DNA of 64,000 nt, taken from assembly GCF_033118175.1 (NCBI RefSeq), contig NC_083681.1, positions 14,898,001 through 14,962,000 on the forward strand, in the 5' to 3' direction. The notes beneath the pieces were generated by a model. The model did not search any database and was not told the DNA's origin. It saw only the letters and a program-made list of their open reading frames with translations. The first letter of the stretch is position 1; each line of letters opens with the position of its first letter. The position numbers and the translations under genes are program-made. Shown here in pieces: positions 43,807 to 55,046 of the stretch. The DNA is from Dama dama. Lineage: Eukaryota > Chordata > Mammalia > Artiodactyla > Cervidae.

Positions 43807-44530
43807 CCCTTTTTTCTTCAATTTATTTATTTTTCATTGAAGGATAATTGCTGAACAATATTGTGTTGGCTCTTGTCATACATCAACGTGAATCAGTCAT
43901 AGGCATACAAATGTCTTCTTCCTCTTGAACCTCTCTCCCACCTCCCACCCCATCCCACCCTCTAGGTTGTCACAGAGAACCGGACTTAAACTCCTGCATC
44001 ATACAACAAATTCCTACCGGTTATCTATTTTATATATGGTAATGTATATGTTTCAATGCTGCCCTCTGTATTTGTCCTATCCTCTCCTTCCCCCATTGTG
44101 TCCACAAGTCTGTTCGTTATGTCTGAGTCTCCATTGCTGCCCTTCAAATAGGTTCATAAGTACCATTTTTCTAAATTCCATGTATATGCATTAATATATG
44201 ATACTTAATTCTTTTTCTGACTTACTTCACTCTGTATAATAAGCTCTAGGTTCATCCGCCTCATTAGAACTGACTCAAATGCATTCCTTTTTATGGCTGA
44301 GTAATATCCCACTGTATATACATGCCACAACTTCTTTATCCATTCATCTGCCGATGGACATCTAGGTTGCTTCCATGTCCTAGCTATTGTAAACAGTGCT
44401 GAAAAGAACATTGTGGTACAGGCATCTTTTTCAGTGATGGTTTACTCAGGGTATATGACCAGTAGTGGGTTTGTTGGGTCATATGGTAGATTTATTCCTA
44501 GTTTTTTAAAGAATCTCCATAATGTTCTCC
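43807..44530 (-). mobile_element. LINE-1 3' end, 720 bp
   Basis: 'ATTTATTTTTCATTGAAGGA', 'GAACCTCTCTCCCACCTCCC', 'TATGGCTGAGTAATATCCCA', 'CCATTCATCTGCCGATGGAC', 'GTGGGTTTGTTGGGTCATAT' are the complement of L1 3' UTR and the last part of ORF2. Minus-strand frame 44205-44411 keeps DEWIKKLWHVYTVGYYSAIK, the typical L1 ORF2 C-terminal region. Confidence 0.85.
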
Positions 44531-46014
44531 CTTTATAATCTAACAATTTCCCTGTGACAGAAGATAAAAGGGGATCCATGGGATATAATGATCTTTGAAG
44601 TTCTATAATTCTTGACATTATTTCCAAGGATCAGGAATGCTTCTTTGGAATACACCCTTGATTAAACACCAGCCTATTTATAATATCTAATTCCCAAATA
44701 ATTCTAGAAAGTGTTATCTATTATAACCCCCAAAGGGTTTAATAGAATTATTTATCATCGCCCAAAGAGTTTCCTAAGGTTTACCTCTCTCCATTTCTGC
44801 AACCATTCCCCTAGTCCATTCCCCTGGTTCTTCACATTATATAGATCAAGATTTTCAAAATATCTCTTGTCCAGAGTCCATGCTAGCATTTCCCCAAGTA
44901 TTATCAGATTTCATCTTTAAAACAACTGTGCTTTAAAAAATAGTATGTATATTATTATTACCCTTTTTTTACAGAGCCCTTCACATTGGTTAAATCATTT
45001 CCCCCAAAGGACCACAAGTACCAGGACATGTGTCTTTCCAGGAAAAAAACATTTTTCTCACCTATGAATCTATCCAAATACTTTTTGAACAACTTTAAAT
45101 ATTCTGCATGTATCATCTGTGTGATAGTAAGTTTCTAATGTTTTCCCCTTTTTATAAAAGGCTTCATTTTTACCTTCAATTATAGCTTCCACATTTAATG
45201 TTCTATTGTTCTATCAAAATTCTCATTTAAATCTATGTCAATCCTTTCTAATGTTATCAAAGTCACAAATGCCAGTATCCCAGGTCTTTAATTGCTGGGA
45301 GACACTATTCTTTTCACCTGGTATGTTCAGACCTGGGTGAGTGAGAATCTGGAAAGAATAACTCTCTTCTAGAATGCAGCAAAGAGAACTGAGTACAATA
45401 TTCAGTAAAAATGAGACCATTTTGCTAATGATATTAAAAACCATAGGCTAGTCCATTCAGGGAGGATTGTAATTTTAATTGATTTGAGGCTTAATTATTA
45501 TTCACACTACGGCCTTATCATTTCTAAGGGTTTTTTTTTTTTTTGCATTTTTTAATTCATCTTGCATAACTGATCAAATGGTTTAATAGAGTTATTTATT
45601 ATCTCCCATTGTTAGTCAGAAAACTAATTTAAAAGCATAAAAGTAAAAAGCAAAATAACATGTTTTTTAAAATATGTCATTTATCTGACTGCTACAATAA
45701 GACTTGGACACAGTGTTCCTTTAGTGATAGCCATAAGGCTCCAGTTATTATTAAAATATTTTCCTTCAGTTTTCCAAAATATTCTAAATGTAGCCAAAAC
45801 TAAAAAATGGACTATTCAGTTTAATCCAGGGTCATACATAGCAAATTAAATGTAATCTATAATCAAGTCTTTATAAAAATTTAATAATATGACTTTTTAA
45901 GAGAAAAACTAATTGTGAACTAGTAAAAACTTTTGAGAAAGACATTGACAGTTATCAAGACAAACAAATTGAACTCAAAGTTATAGAAACAAACACAACT
46001 GATTTAGATTAATC
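44531..46014. other. Unassigned
   Basis: A T-run at 45532-45544. A weak MIR-like bit may lie at about 44945-45010. Nothing else recognised. Confidence 0.45.
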
Positions 46015-46120
46015 CCTTCTTTTAATAAAGGATGAAAATGAGAACCTGAATCATTCAAATGACTTGCTCAAGGTCAAGAGCTGGTCTGTGGTTGAGTGCA
46101 GATGAGAACAAGTTACCTAA
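46015..46120 (-). repeat. MIR SINE fragment (weak)
   Basis: 'AGGATGAAAATGAGAACCTG' and 'TGACTTGCTCAAGGTCAAGA' fit the middle of the MIR complement. Confidence 0.45.
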
Positions 46121-46149
46121 TGGGAAGTCTAATGGTGAGTCAGTCTCAG

Positions 46150-46600
46150 GCTGTCTTTTACTCATTTATTTATGAATTTATTCACCTAATATTCATTAAG
46201 CAACCAATATCTGACAGATTCTTGCCTAGGCACCAAAGTTGCTGCAATAATAAATAAAGAGGCACAGAACTGCCTTCAAATAATTTTTTAATTTAGTAAG
46301 AAGACATCAAAAATTCATAATGTATTTTTAACTAAAAATGTCTTTCAAAGGGTACATACAATATGTCATGAGAGGGAATATTGCAGCAATCTGAGAAGGC
46401 ATCCCTGAAGAGTTGACATTAGGAGAATGATAGAAATATCCAGGAGAAAATGGGGGAGGGAAGGTGGAAGAAGGAGGTCAGGAGGAGAAGAAATCCAGAT
46501 TCACAGTAATGAGACAGAATAGTTTTTCTCAAGAGCCTGGGCTGGTAAAAGGCTGGGTAAAAGCAGAGAGAGGCTGAAACCCTGTGAGCAAGAGGAAATG
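46150..46600 (+). repeat. Ancient dispersed repeat, family not named
   Basis: 'TTTATGAATTTATTCACCTA', 'ATCTGACAGATTCTTGCCTA', 'GCATCCCTGAAGAGTTGACA' have the same order as the copies at 24945 and 41755. Confidence 0.4.
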
Positions 46601-46848
46601 TAAGCAATAAGACTAATTCTAAATTCTATTTTTTTTTAACTGTAGTAAGAACATTTAAAATGAGATCCATCCTCAACAAATTTTTAAGTATACCATACAG
46701 AATTGCTAACCTAGGCACTATATTCTCCAGCAGATCTGTAGAATTTATTCATCTTGCATAACTGAAACTTCACACCTGTTGAGCAGCAACTCGCAGTTTC
46801 CCCCTCTCTCCAGCCACTGGCATCCACCATTCTAGTTTCAGCTTCTCT

Positions 46849-46910
46849 GAGTTTGACTGTTTTTTTTTTTTTTTTTTTCTTTTTTTTTTTTTTTTGAGTT
46901 TGACTGTTTT
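46849..46910. repeat. T-tract flanked by a 12-bp direct repeat
   Basis: GAGTTTGACTGT at 46849-46860 and again at 46896-46907 flank a pure T run of 35 bases with one C (46861-46895). L1 sequence reads through if one copy is removed, so the tract is an insertion with a target duplication. Confidence 0.85.
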
Positions 46911-47051
46911 ATATAGATATACATAAAACTGGAGTTATAAAATACTTATCCTTTTGACTTACTCTGCTTAACGTAATGTTCTCAAGATGCATCCATGTTG
47001 TCACATATTCTAGGGTTTCCTTCTTTTCTAAGGCTGAATAATAGACCATTG

Positions 47052-47325
47052 TGGGGTTCCCAGGTGGCGCTAGTGGTAAAGAATCCGCCTGTCAATGCAG
47101 GTTAGACATAAGAGATGTAGGTTCGATCCCTGGGTAGGGAAGATTCCCTGGAGAAGGAAATGGCAACCCACTCCAGGATTCTTGCTGGAGAATGCCATGG
47201 ACAGAAGAGCCTGGTTAACCCCAGTCTATGGGGTTGCAAACAATTGGACATAATTGACAGACTCTGTACTAGCAAAATGCAGTCCATAGGATTGCACAGT
47301 CAGACACAACTGAAGTGACTTAACA
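47052..47325 (+). repeat. Bov-tA SINE with repeated 3' part
   Basis: 'GGTTCCCAGGTGGCGCTAGT' to 'GCCATGGACAGAAGAGCCTG'. The 3' block then appears twice: 'CAGTCTATGGGGTTGCAAAC' (about 47222) and 'GCAGTCCATAGGATTGCACA' (about 47280). It is inserted in an L1 3' UTR. Confidence 0.8.
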
Positions 47326-47345
47326 TGAACAAAAGCCAGTTGAGG

Positions 47346-47555
47346 GGTTTCCTCAATGGCTCAGTGGAAAAGACTCCATCTGCCAATGCAAGAAATGCAG
47401 GAGACTCGGATTTGATGCCTGGGTCAGGAAGATTCCCCTGGAGAATGCACTCCAGTATTCTTGCCTAGGAAATCCCGTGGACAGAGAAGCCTGGCAGGCT
47501 ATGGGGTCCCAAAAGAGTCGGACACAACTGAGCAACTGAACAACAATAACCCAAT
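47346..47555 (+). repeat. Bov-tA SINE
   Basis: 'GGTTTCCTCAATGGCTCAGT' to 'GTCGGACACAACTGAGCAAC', immediately right of another Bov-tA and in the same L1. Confidence 0.85.
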
Positions 47556-48703
47556 GTATGTGTAAAACATGTTTTCTGTATCCATTCTTGCATTGGTAGA
47601 CCTTTATGTTATTTCACATCAGGGCTATTGTGAATGATGCCTCAATAAACATGGGGGTTTAAATATCTATTGGGGCTCTTGATTTCAATTCTTTCGGATC
47701 TACACTAGGAAGTGGGTTTGCTGGTTCATGTGGTAGTTCTATTTCTAATTCTTTGAGGAATCTCCACATTGTTTTTCATAGCAGCTGCACCACTATACAT
47801 TTCCATCAACAGTTTACAAGCATTCATATTTCTCCACATCTTTACCAATACTTGTTATCATTTTTTTTCAAATGATGGTTATCTTAACAGGTGCAGGTTA
47901 ATGTCTTACTTTGGTATTGATTTACATTTCCCTGATTATTTTGTGGTGCTAAGTATCTTTTCATATACTCGTTGACCATTTGTATGTCTTCTTTGGATAA
48001 ATATCCATTTAAGTTCTTTTTTTGTTTTTTCATTTTTCATCACACTATTTTATGAGTTACAGGAATTTCTTAAATATTTTAGATATTAACTCATTATAAT
48101 ATATAGTTTCCAATTATTTCCTCCCATTTTGTAGGCTGCTGGTTCATTCTGTTAATTTTTTGCTTTACCATACAAAATCTTTTCTAGGTTAATGTAGTCT
48201 CATTTGTCTATTTTTGCTTCTGTTGCCTATGCTTTTAGTGTCATAGCCAAAAAAATCATTGCCAAAGCCAATGTTATGAAGTTTTCCCTATGTTTTAAGT
48301 TTTTTTCTATGAGTTTTAAGTCTTTAATACATTTTTAGTTGATTTTTCTTCAGACTGTAAGAAAAGGGTCTGATTTCTTTCTTTTGCATATTGCATAAGA
48401 ACCTGGAATGTTAGGTCCATGAATCAAGGTAAATTGGAAGTGGTCAAACAGATGACAAGAGTGAATATCGACTTTTTAGGAATCAGTAAACTAGAATGGA
48501 CTAGAACGGATGAATTTAAGTCAGATGACTTGTTATATCTACTACTGTGGGCAAGAATCCCTTAGAAGAAATAGTCAACATAGTAGCCCGCATAGTCAAC
48601 ATAAGAGTCTGACATGCGGTGTGTGGGTGCAATCTCAAAAACGACAGAATGCTCTCTGTTCGATTCCAAGGCAAACCATTCAACATCACAGTAATCCAAG
48701 ACT

Positions 48704-48994
48704 ATGTCCCAAGCACTAATGCTGAAGAAGCTGAAGTTGAATGGTTCTATGATGACCATTCTAGAACTAACACCCAGAAAAGATATCCTTTTCATCATAG
48801 GGGACAGGAATGCAAAAGTAAGAAGTCAAGAAACACCTGGAGTAACAGGCGAATTGGGCCTTGGAGTACAAAATGAAACAGGGCAAAGGGTAATAGAATT
48901 TTGCAAAGAGAGTGCACTGATCATAGGAAACACCCTTTTCCAACAACACAAGAGACAACTCTACACATGGACATCACCATATAGTCAAAACTGA
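48704..48994 (+). pseudogene. BovB endonuclease fragment
   Basis: 96 codons. They include LFIIGDRNAKVRSQETPGVT (the GDxN metal-binding motif of AP-type endonucleases is kept, though the tryptophan usual in this family is arginine) and NTLFQQHKRQLYTWTSPYSQ. In the family an aspartate follows TSP; here it is tyrosine. The N-terminal endonuclease part is in a different frame. A dead copy. Confidence 0.8.
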
Positions 48995-49740
48995 AATCAG
49001 ATTGATTATTTTCTTTGCAGCTGAAGATGGAGTTCCATACTGTCAGCAAAAAGAGACCAGGAGCTGACTGTGGTTCCAATCATGAACTCCCTATTGCCAA
49101 ATTCAGACTTAAAAAATTGAAAAAGTAGGGAAAACCACTAAAACATTCAGGTATGATCTAAATCAAATCCCTTATGATTGTATAGTGGAAGTGAGAAAAA
49201 GATTCAAGGGACTAGATCTAATAGGCAGAGTTCTTGAAGAACTATGCACAGAGGTTCATGACATTATAAAGGAGGCAGTGATCAAGACAATCCTCAAGAA
49301 AAAGAAATGGAAAAAGGCAAAATGTTTGTCTGAGTAGGCCTTACAAATACCTGAGAAAGAAGAGAAGCTAAAGGCAAAGGGGAAAAGGAAAGATATACCC
49401 ATCTGAATGCAGAGTTCCAAAGAATAGCCAGGACAGATAAGAAAGGCTTTCTCAGTGATCAATGCAAAGAAATAGAGGAAAACAATATAATGGGAAAGAC
49501 TAGAGATTTCTTCAAGAAAATTAGAGATTTCAAGGGAATATTTCATGCAAAGATTGTCACAACAAGGGACAGAAATGATATGGTCCAACAGACGCAGAAG
49601 ATATTAAGAAGAGGTGGTGATATACAGAAGAATTATGTAAAAAAGATCTTAATGACCCAGATAAACATGATGGTGTAATCAATCACCTAGAGCCATACAT
49701 CCTTGAATCCAAAGTCAAGTGGACCTTAGGAAGCATCACT

Positions 49741-49932
49741 ATGAACAAAGCTAGTGGAGGTGATGGAATTCCAGCTGAGCTATTTCTAATCCTAAAAAGT
49801 GATTCTGTTAAAGTGCTGCACTCAATATGCCAGCAAATTTGGAAAACTCAGCAGTGGCCACAGGACTGGAAAAAGTCAGTTTTCATTCCAATCCCAAAGA
49901 AAGTCAATGCCAAAGAATGCTCAAACTACTGA
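49741..49932 (+). pseudogene. BovB start of reverse transcriptase
   Basis: 63 codons with MNKASGGDGIPAELFLILKS, then QIWKTQQWPQDWKKSVFIPI, the fingers region of the RT. It ends at a stop (TGA at 49930-49932) after ECSNY, where related copies here read on. RT text continues in other frames to the nested insertion at 50157. Confidence 0.8.
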
Positions 49933-50156
49933 AAAATTGCACTCATTTAACACACTAGAAAGTAGTGCTCAAAATTCACCAAGCAAATCTTCAACAGTAT
50001 GTGAAAAAAGAGCTTCCAGATGTTCAAGTTGAATTTAGAGAAGGCAGAGGAATCAAGATATAATTGCCAACATCCAATGAATCATAGAAAAAGCAAGAGA
50101 GTTCCAGAAAACATCTGCTTCTGCTTTATTGATTACACTGAAGCCTTTGACTGTGT

Positions 50157-50481
50157 CAGTTCAGTTGCTCAGCCATGTCCAACTCTTTGTGACACCATGA
50201 ACCACAGCACGCCAGGCCTCCCTGTTCATCATCAACTGCCGGAGTCTACCCAAAGCCATGTCCATTTAGTCAGTGATGCCATCCAACCATCGCATCCTCT
50301 GTCACCCCCTTCTCCTCCTGCTCTCAATCTTTCCCAGCATCAGGGTCTTTTCAAATGAGTCAGCTCTTCACATCCTGTGGCCAAACTATTGGAGTTACAG
50401 CTTCAGCATCAGTCCTTCCAATGAACACCCAGGACTGATCTCCTTTAGGATGGACTGGTTGGATCTCCTTGCAGAGAGAGA
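50157..50481 (-). mobile_element. BovB 3' end nested inside another BovB
   Basis: The plus strand shows a BovB 3' end complement, from 'CAGTTCAGTTGCTCAGCCAT' to 'GGATCTCCTTGCAGAGAGAG'. The flanks TTTGACTGTGT at 50146-50156 and 50482-50492 are identical, an 11-bp target duplication. It splits the host RT at the motif AFDCV|DHNKLWK. About 325 bp, strongly 5'-truncated. Confidence 0.92.
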
Positions 50482-50679
50482 TTTGACTGTGTGGATCACA
50501 ACAAACTGTGGAAAATTCTTAAGGAGTTAGGAATACCAAACCACCCGACTTGCCTTCTGAGAAATCTGTATGCATGTCAAGAAGCAAGTTAGAACCAGAC
50601 ATGGAACAACAAACTGGTTCCAAATTGGGAACGCAGTACGTCAAGGCTGTATATTTTCATCCTGCTTATTAAACTTATA

Positions 50680-51166
50680 TGCAGAGTACATCATGTGAAA
50701 TGCCAGGGTGGATAAAGCACAAGCTGGAATCAAGATTGCTGAGAGAAATATCAATAACCTCAGATATGCATATGACACCACCCTAATGGCAGAAAGTGAA
50801 GAGGAACTAAAAAGCCTTTTGATGAAAGTGAAAGAAGAAAGTGAAAAAGCTGGCTTAAAATTCACCATTTAAAAAACTAATATCATGGCACCCAGTCCCA
50901 ACACTTCATGGCAAATAGATGGGAAAATAATGGAAACAGTGACAGACTCTAGCTTCTTGGGCTCCAAAATCACTCTAAATGATGATTGCAGACTTGAAAT
51001 TAAAAGACGCTTGCTCCTTGAAGGGAAAGCTATGATTAACCTAGAGAGTATATTAAAAAGCAGAGATACTACTTTGCCAACAAAGATCCGTCTAGTCAAA
51101 CTTAGGCTTTTTCCAGTAATCATGTTTGGATGTGAGAGTTGGACTATAAAGAAAGCTGAGCTCTAA
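50680..51166 (+). pseudogene. BovB RT palm and C-terminal domain, broken
   Basis: The reading passes INNLRYAYDTTLMAESEEEL, so the catalytic box at about 50763-50778 encodes YAYD in place of YADD. One catalytic aspartate is lost. A frame at 50885-51166 keeps SFLGSKITLNDDCRLEIKRR and FPVIMFGCESWTIKKAEL, then stops. This belongs to the 48396-51562 element. Confidence 0.8.
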
Positions 51167-51562
51167 AGAACTGATGCTTTTGAACTTTGATGTAGGAGAA
51201 GACTCTTAATAGTCCCTGAGACAGACTCCTGAGAGACTGCAAGGAGATCCAACTAATCCATCCTAAAGGAAACCAGCCCTGAAGATTCATTGGAAGGATG
51301 GATGCTGAAGCTGAAACTCCAATACTTTGGCCACCTGATGCTAAGAACTGACTCATTGGAAAAGACCTTGATTATGGGAAAGATTGAAGGCAGGAGGAGC
51401 AGGGGACAACAGAGGATGAGATGGTTGGATGGCATCACTGACTCAATGGACATGAGTTTGAGAAAGCTCCAGGAGTTGGTGACGGACAGGGAGGCCTGGT
51501 GTGCTGCAGTCCATGGGGTCACAAAGAATCGGACACGACTGAGTGACTGAACTGATGACTGA

Positions 51563-51850
51563 AGATGATCCAGTTTACACAACAGTATCTATTGAAGAGA
51601 TTCTGCCTCCCCTACTGTGTATTCTTTGCATCCTTGTCAAAGATCAGTTGGCCATATATGTGTGGACATTTTTTCAGGAATCTCCTTTCTGTTCCATTGG
51701 TATATACATCTGTCTTCATACCATTCTCCTTTAATTACTGTATCTTTAAATGTATTTTGAAATCAGGAAGTTTGATGTCTTCAGGGTTTTTTTTATGATT
51801 TTTTTGACTATTGGTAATTCTTTGTAATTCTATATGAATTTAAGAACTAT
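51563..51850 (-). mobile_element. Old LINE-1 ORF2, continuation after BovB
   Basis: 'CAACAGTATCTATTGAAGAG', 'CTTGTCAAAGATCAGTTGGC', 'TTTCTGTTCCATTGGTATAT' and 'TTTTGAAATCAGGAAGTTTG' are the next part of the same antisense L1 that stops at 48395. Confidence 0.8.
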
Positions 51851-53006
51851 TTTTAAGAGAAAAGTTCACCTTTTCTCTTACATAGGCAAGAGACCATGGC
51901 AATTCCAAAATCTGTGAGGAAAGACCAACTATTAGAATCCAAAATATCATGAAGAGTGCAAGATTTATCAAAGAAGTAATACCTTTTACTAGAGGAATGA
52001 TTGCAGGGATGGAGAGAGGTGAAATGCAAGGAACTATTTGGGATCAAAAATTGATATTGCTTAATTTTTAATTAGGATACAAAAAGTATTAACATCCCAA
52101 TTCTAGGTATCAAACTTTACTATTTATTGGAGGTATAGACAACTTTGGAAGTAATATGTTTTGTTTTGTATAAACTGAATTTGAGCTACTTATGAGACGT
52201 GTGAAAATGTCATATGTATTTATAGATATGCAATTCAAAAGATAGGTCTGAACTGGAAATGCACATTTAGCATATAGATGGAATTTCAAACTTGGATGTA
52301 GAAGAGATTTCCAGGGAAGTAAATGTAGTTAATAAAACTGACCCCTGAGAAAGTCCAGAATTTGATATTAAACGAAAAGAAACAGAGTTTAGAGATGACC
52401 AGTTAAAGAGATTGGTGGGAAATTAGAAATGCATGGTATTCTGAAAGTCAGGAGAAATGAGTATTTACAGTATTTCAATAGGGAAAGCATTAAAATACTT
52501 TACCAGTAATTCAAGTGAGATAAGCTCATTAGGATCTTTATCAGACAGAATTTCAGTGGTGTGGTGGGAGCAGTGAGATGGCAAAGGATTTAAAAGTTAG
52601 TGAAAGAAAGTTATAGTAACTCTAGAAAAAGTTGGCTGTGACAAAAGGGAAAACATAGGATTGTGACTACAGGAGGATGTAGAGGGCATAGAAAGTTGTT
52701 TAAGATGAGAAGTTCTAGAACATCTTTTCTCTCTTCGTTTCCTTAGATGATTCAAACTCAAGTCAACATTTTTTACTTCTGTTGTGCCAGCATTTCAGTT
52801 CTGTTCTCTTTGCTTCTCCTCACTTCTGTGACTAAATGTCACAACTTATGTCCAGTTTTAAATATTGGATACCGTTTTGTTTCCAGGTGTCATACTGGTA
52901 TCTTACACCATTAGGAGTTATGTTTACTACAAAAGCCTCCATATCAATGAAGACCAGTCTGTATAAAAGATACCTAACACGATGATTTTGGAGATCGTGT
53001 TTATGC
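51851..53006. other. Unassigned, with a possible ancient repeat
   Basis: Bases about 52250-52700 have the style of the ancient repeat seen elsewhere ('CATATAGATGGAATTTCAAA', 'AGAATTTCAGTGGTGTGGTG'). The rest is unrecognised. The end (53007-53017) is one arm of a BovB target duplication. Confidence 0.4.
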
Positions 53007-53108
53007 ATCCCTACCCTAAGAGAAGCAGAAGATATTAAGAAGAGGTGGCAAGAATACACAGAAGAATGATACAAAAAGGATCTTCATGACCCAGATAACC
53101 ACGATGGT

Positions 53109-53567
53109 GTGATCACTCACCTACAGCCAGATATCAAGGAATGCGAAGTCAAGTGGGCCTTAGGAAGCATCACTACAAACAAAGTTAGTGGAGGTGATGG
53201 AATTCCAGCTGAGCTATATCAAATCCTAAAAGCTGATGCTGTGAAAATGCTGCACTCAATACACCAGCAAATTTGGAAAACTCAGCAGTGGCCACAGGAC
53301 TGGAAAAGGTCAGTTTTCATTCCAATCTCAAAGAAAGGCAATCCCAAAGTATGCTCAAACTACCACACAATTGCACTCATCTCACACACTAGCGAAGTAA
53401 TGCTCAAAATTCTCCAAGCCAGGCTTCAGCAATACGTGAACACTGAAGTTCCAGATGTTCAAGCTGGTTTTAGAAAAAGCAGAGGAACCAGAGATCAAAT
53501 TGCCAACATCTGTCGGATCATCGAAAAAGCGAGAGTTCCAGAAAAACATCTATTTCTGCTTTATTGA
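53109..53567 (+). pseudogene. BovB reverse transcriptase, N-terminal frame
   Basis: 152 codons with ECEVKWALGSITTNKVSGGD, then QQIWKTQQWPQDWKRSVFIP and VPDVQAGFRKSRGTRDQIAN. A two-base loss near 53533 shifts the frame. The true continuation (NIYFCFIDYAKAFNCVDHNK, KGVIKAVYY) is in the 53455-53796 frame, where it is shifted again. The catalytic box at 53865-53876 reads YVDD. So at least two frameshifts in the RT. Confidence 0.85.
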
Positions 53568-54086
53568 CTATGCCAAGGCCTTTAACTGTGTGGACCACAA
53601 CAAACTGTGGAAAATTCTTAAAGAGATGGAAATACCAGGCCACATGACCTGCATCCTAAGAAATGTATATTCAGGTCAAGAAGCAACAGTTAGAACTGGA
53701 CATGGAACAACAGACTGGTTCCAAGTTGGGAAAGGAGTAATCAAGGCTGTATATTATCACCTTGTTTATATAACTTATATGCAGAATACATCCTGAGAAA
53801 TGCTGGGCTTGATGAAGCACAAGCTGGAATCAAGATTGCTGGGAGAAATATCAATAAGCTCAGATATGTAGATGACACCACCCTTATGGCAGAAAATGAA
53901 GAAGAACTAAAGAGCCTCTTGATGAAAGTGAAAGGGGAGAGTGAAAAAGTTGGCTTAAAACTCAACATTCAGAAAACTAAGATCATGGCATCTAGTCCCA
54001 TTTCATGGCAAATAGATGGGGAAAGAGTGGAGACAGTGACAGACTTTCTTTTTTTGGGATCCAACATCACTGCAGATGGTGACTGC

Positions 54087-54489
54087 TGTTATGCCCGATG
54101 TCTGAATCCCTGAGCGGGAAGAGAGAAGGCTTCCAAGACAATGCAACTCGCAGGAAGGGAAGTTTATTACTGACTCCAGCCAGGACTCTCCGCCCGCAAC
54201 CAACGCAGTGGTGCGGGTCAGAGAGCCCCGAGCCCAAGCTGTTACACAAATTTATAGGGTGAGAAGCTGATTGGTTACACGTTTGCAAAGCAATTTCATT
54301 GGTCAATACTTTCACGCGCGTGGGACTTTCATGGGGGTTTCCGCCCGGTTCCTAATTTCCTAATTGGCAAACATCAGTGAAAGCTAATTGGTCCTAATTG
54401 GCAAACAGTGGTCATTGTTAAGCGAAAGTTACCTGATAGTAGGAAGGCCTACTCCTAATCTAAGTTGCGTTCCTTCTGCTCGCCTCACA
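54087..54489 (-). mobile_element. Young solo LTR of an endogenous retrovirus
   Basis: A 403-bp insert, TG...CA at its ends, flanked by an exact 5-bp duplication ACTGC (54082-54086 and 54490-54494) inside BovB. On the minus strand the order is right for an LTR: CCAAT motifs ('GACCAATGAAATTGC', 'TAACCAATCAGC'), a TATA box ('CACCCTATAAATTTG', about 54248-54262), then a poly(A) signal AATAAA (54163-54168) about 85 bases downstream. G+C and CpG are high for the window. There is no internal retroviral sequence. The 5-bp duplication and CCAAT/TATA layout fit a class I (gamma-like) or class II LTR; I cannot name the family. Confidence 0.9.
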
Positions 54490-54494
54490 ACTGC

Positions 54495-55046
54495 AGCCAT
54501 GAAATTAAAAGATGCTTGCTCCTTGGAAGAAAAGTTATGACCAACCTAGATAGCATATTAAAAAGCAGAGACATTACTTTGCCAACAAAAGTTCATCTAA
54601 TCAAAGCTATGGTTTTTCCAGTGGTCATTTATGGATGTGAGAGTTGGACTAAAAGAAAGCTGTGCACCAAAGAACTGATGCTTTTGAACTGTTGTCTTGG
54701 AAAAGACTCTTGACAGTTCCTTGGACAGCAAGGAAATCCTACCAGTCCATCCTAAAGGAGATCAGTCTTGAATATTCATTGGAAGTACTGATGCTGAAGT
54801 TGAAACTCTAATACTCTGGCCACCTGATGGGAAGAAGTGACTCATTTGAAAAGACTCTGATGCTGAGAAAGGTTGAAGGTGGAAGGAGAAGGGGATGACA
54901 GAGGATGAGATGGTTTGATGGCATCACTGACTCGATGGACATGAGTAAACTCCAGGAGTTGGTGATGGAGAAGGAGGCCTAGCATTCTGCAGTCCATGGG
55001 GTCACCAAGAGTCGCACACAACTGAGTGACGAATTCAACTGAACTG
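54495..55046 (+). mobile_element. BovB 3' part after the LTR
   Basis: 'AGCCATGAAATTAAAAGATG' continues exactly where 54086 stopped, then 'GGATGTGAGAGTTGGACTAA', 'TTCATTGGAAGTACTGATGC' and the 3' UTR. Frame 54465-54713 keeps LLLGRKVMTNLDSILKSRDI but begins in LTR sequence, so it is not a gene. Confidence 0.9.

Larger units (their letters stand above)
46640..48395 (-). mobile_element. Old LINE-1 3' UTR and ORF2 end, split by BovB
   Basis: The complement of L1 runs from the 3' UTR ('CCAGCCACTGGCATCCACCA', 'TTCTAGGGTTTCCTTCTTTT') through 'CCTCAATAAACATGGGGGTT' and 'CATTTCCCTGATTATTTTGT' to 'AAAAGGGTCTGATTTCTTTC'. It continues after the BovB at 51563. Two Bov-tAs and a T-tract are inserted in it. 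Confidence 0.8.
48396..51562 (+). mobile_element. BovB, endonuclease to 3' end, about 3.2 kb including a nested BovB
   Basis: 5'-truncated at the endonuclease start ('ACCTGGAATGTTAGGTCCAT', encoding TWNVRS) and complete to the 3' tail 'GACTGAGTGACTGAACTGAT'. It sits inside an antisense L1 whose sequence resumes at 51563. It is interrupted at 50157-50481 by another BovB. The coding region is broken many times. Confidence 0.92.
53018..55046 (+). mobile_element. BovB with 11-bp target duplication, split by a solo LTR
   Basis: 5'-truncated at 'AAGAGAAGCAGAAGATATTA' (just before the RT), 3' end 'AATTCAACTGAACTG'. ATCCCTACCCT occurs at 53007-53017 and 55047-55057, identical. Bases 54087-54489 are an inserted LTR. 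The sequence on either side joins into continuous BovB if the LTR and one copy of ACTGC are removed. Confidence 0.95.
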
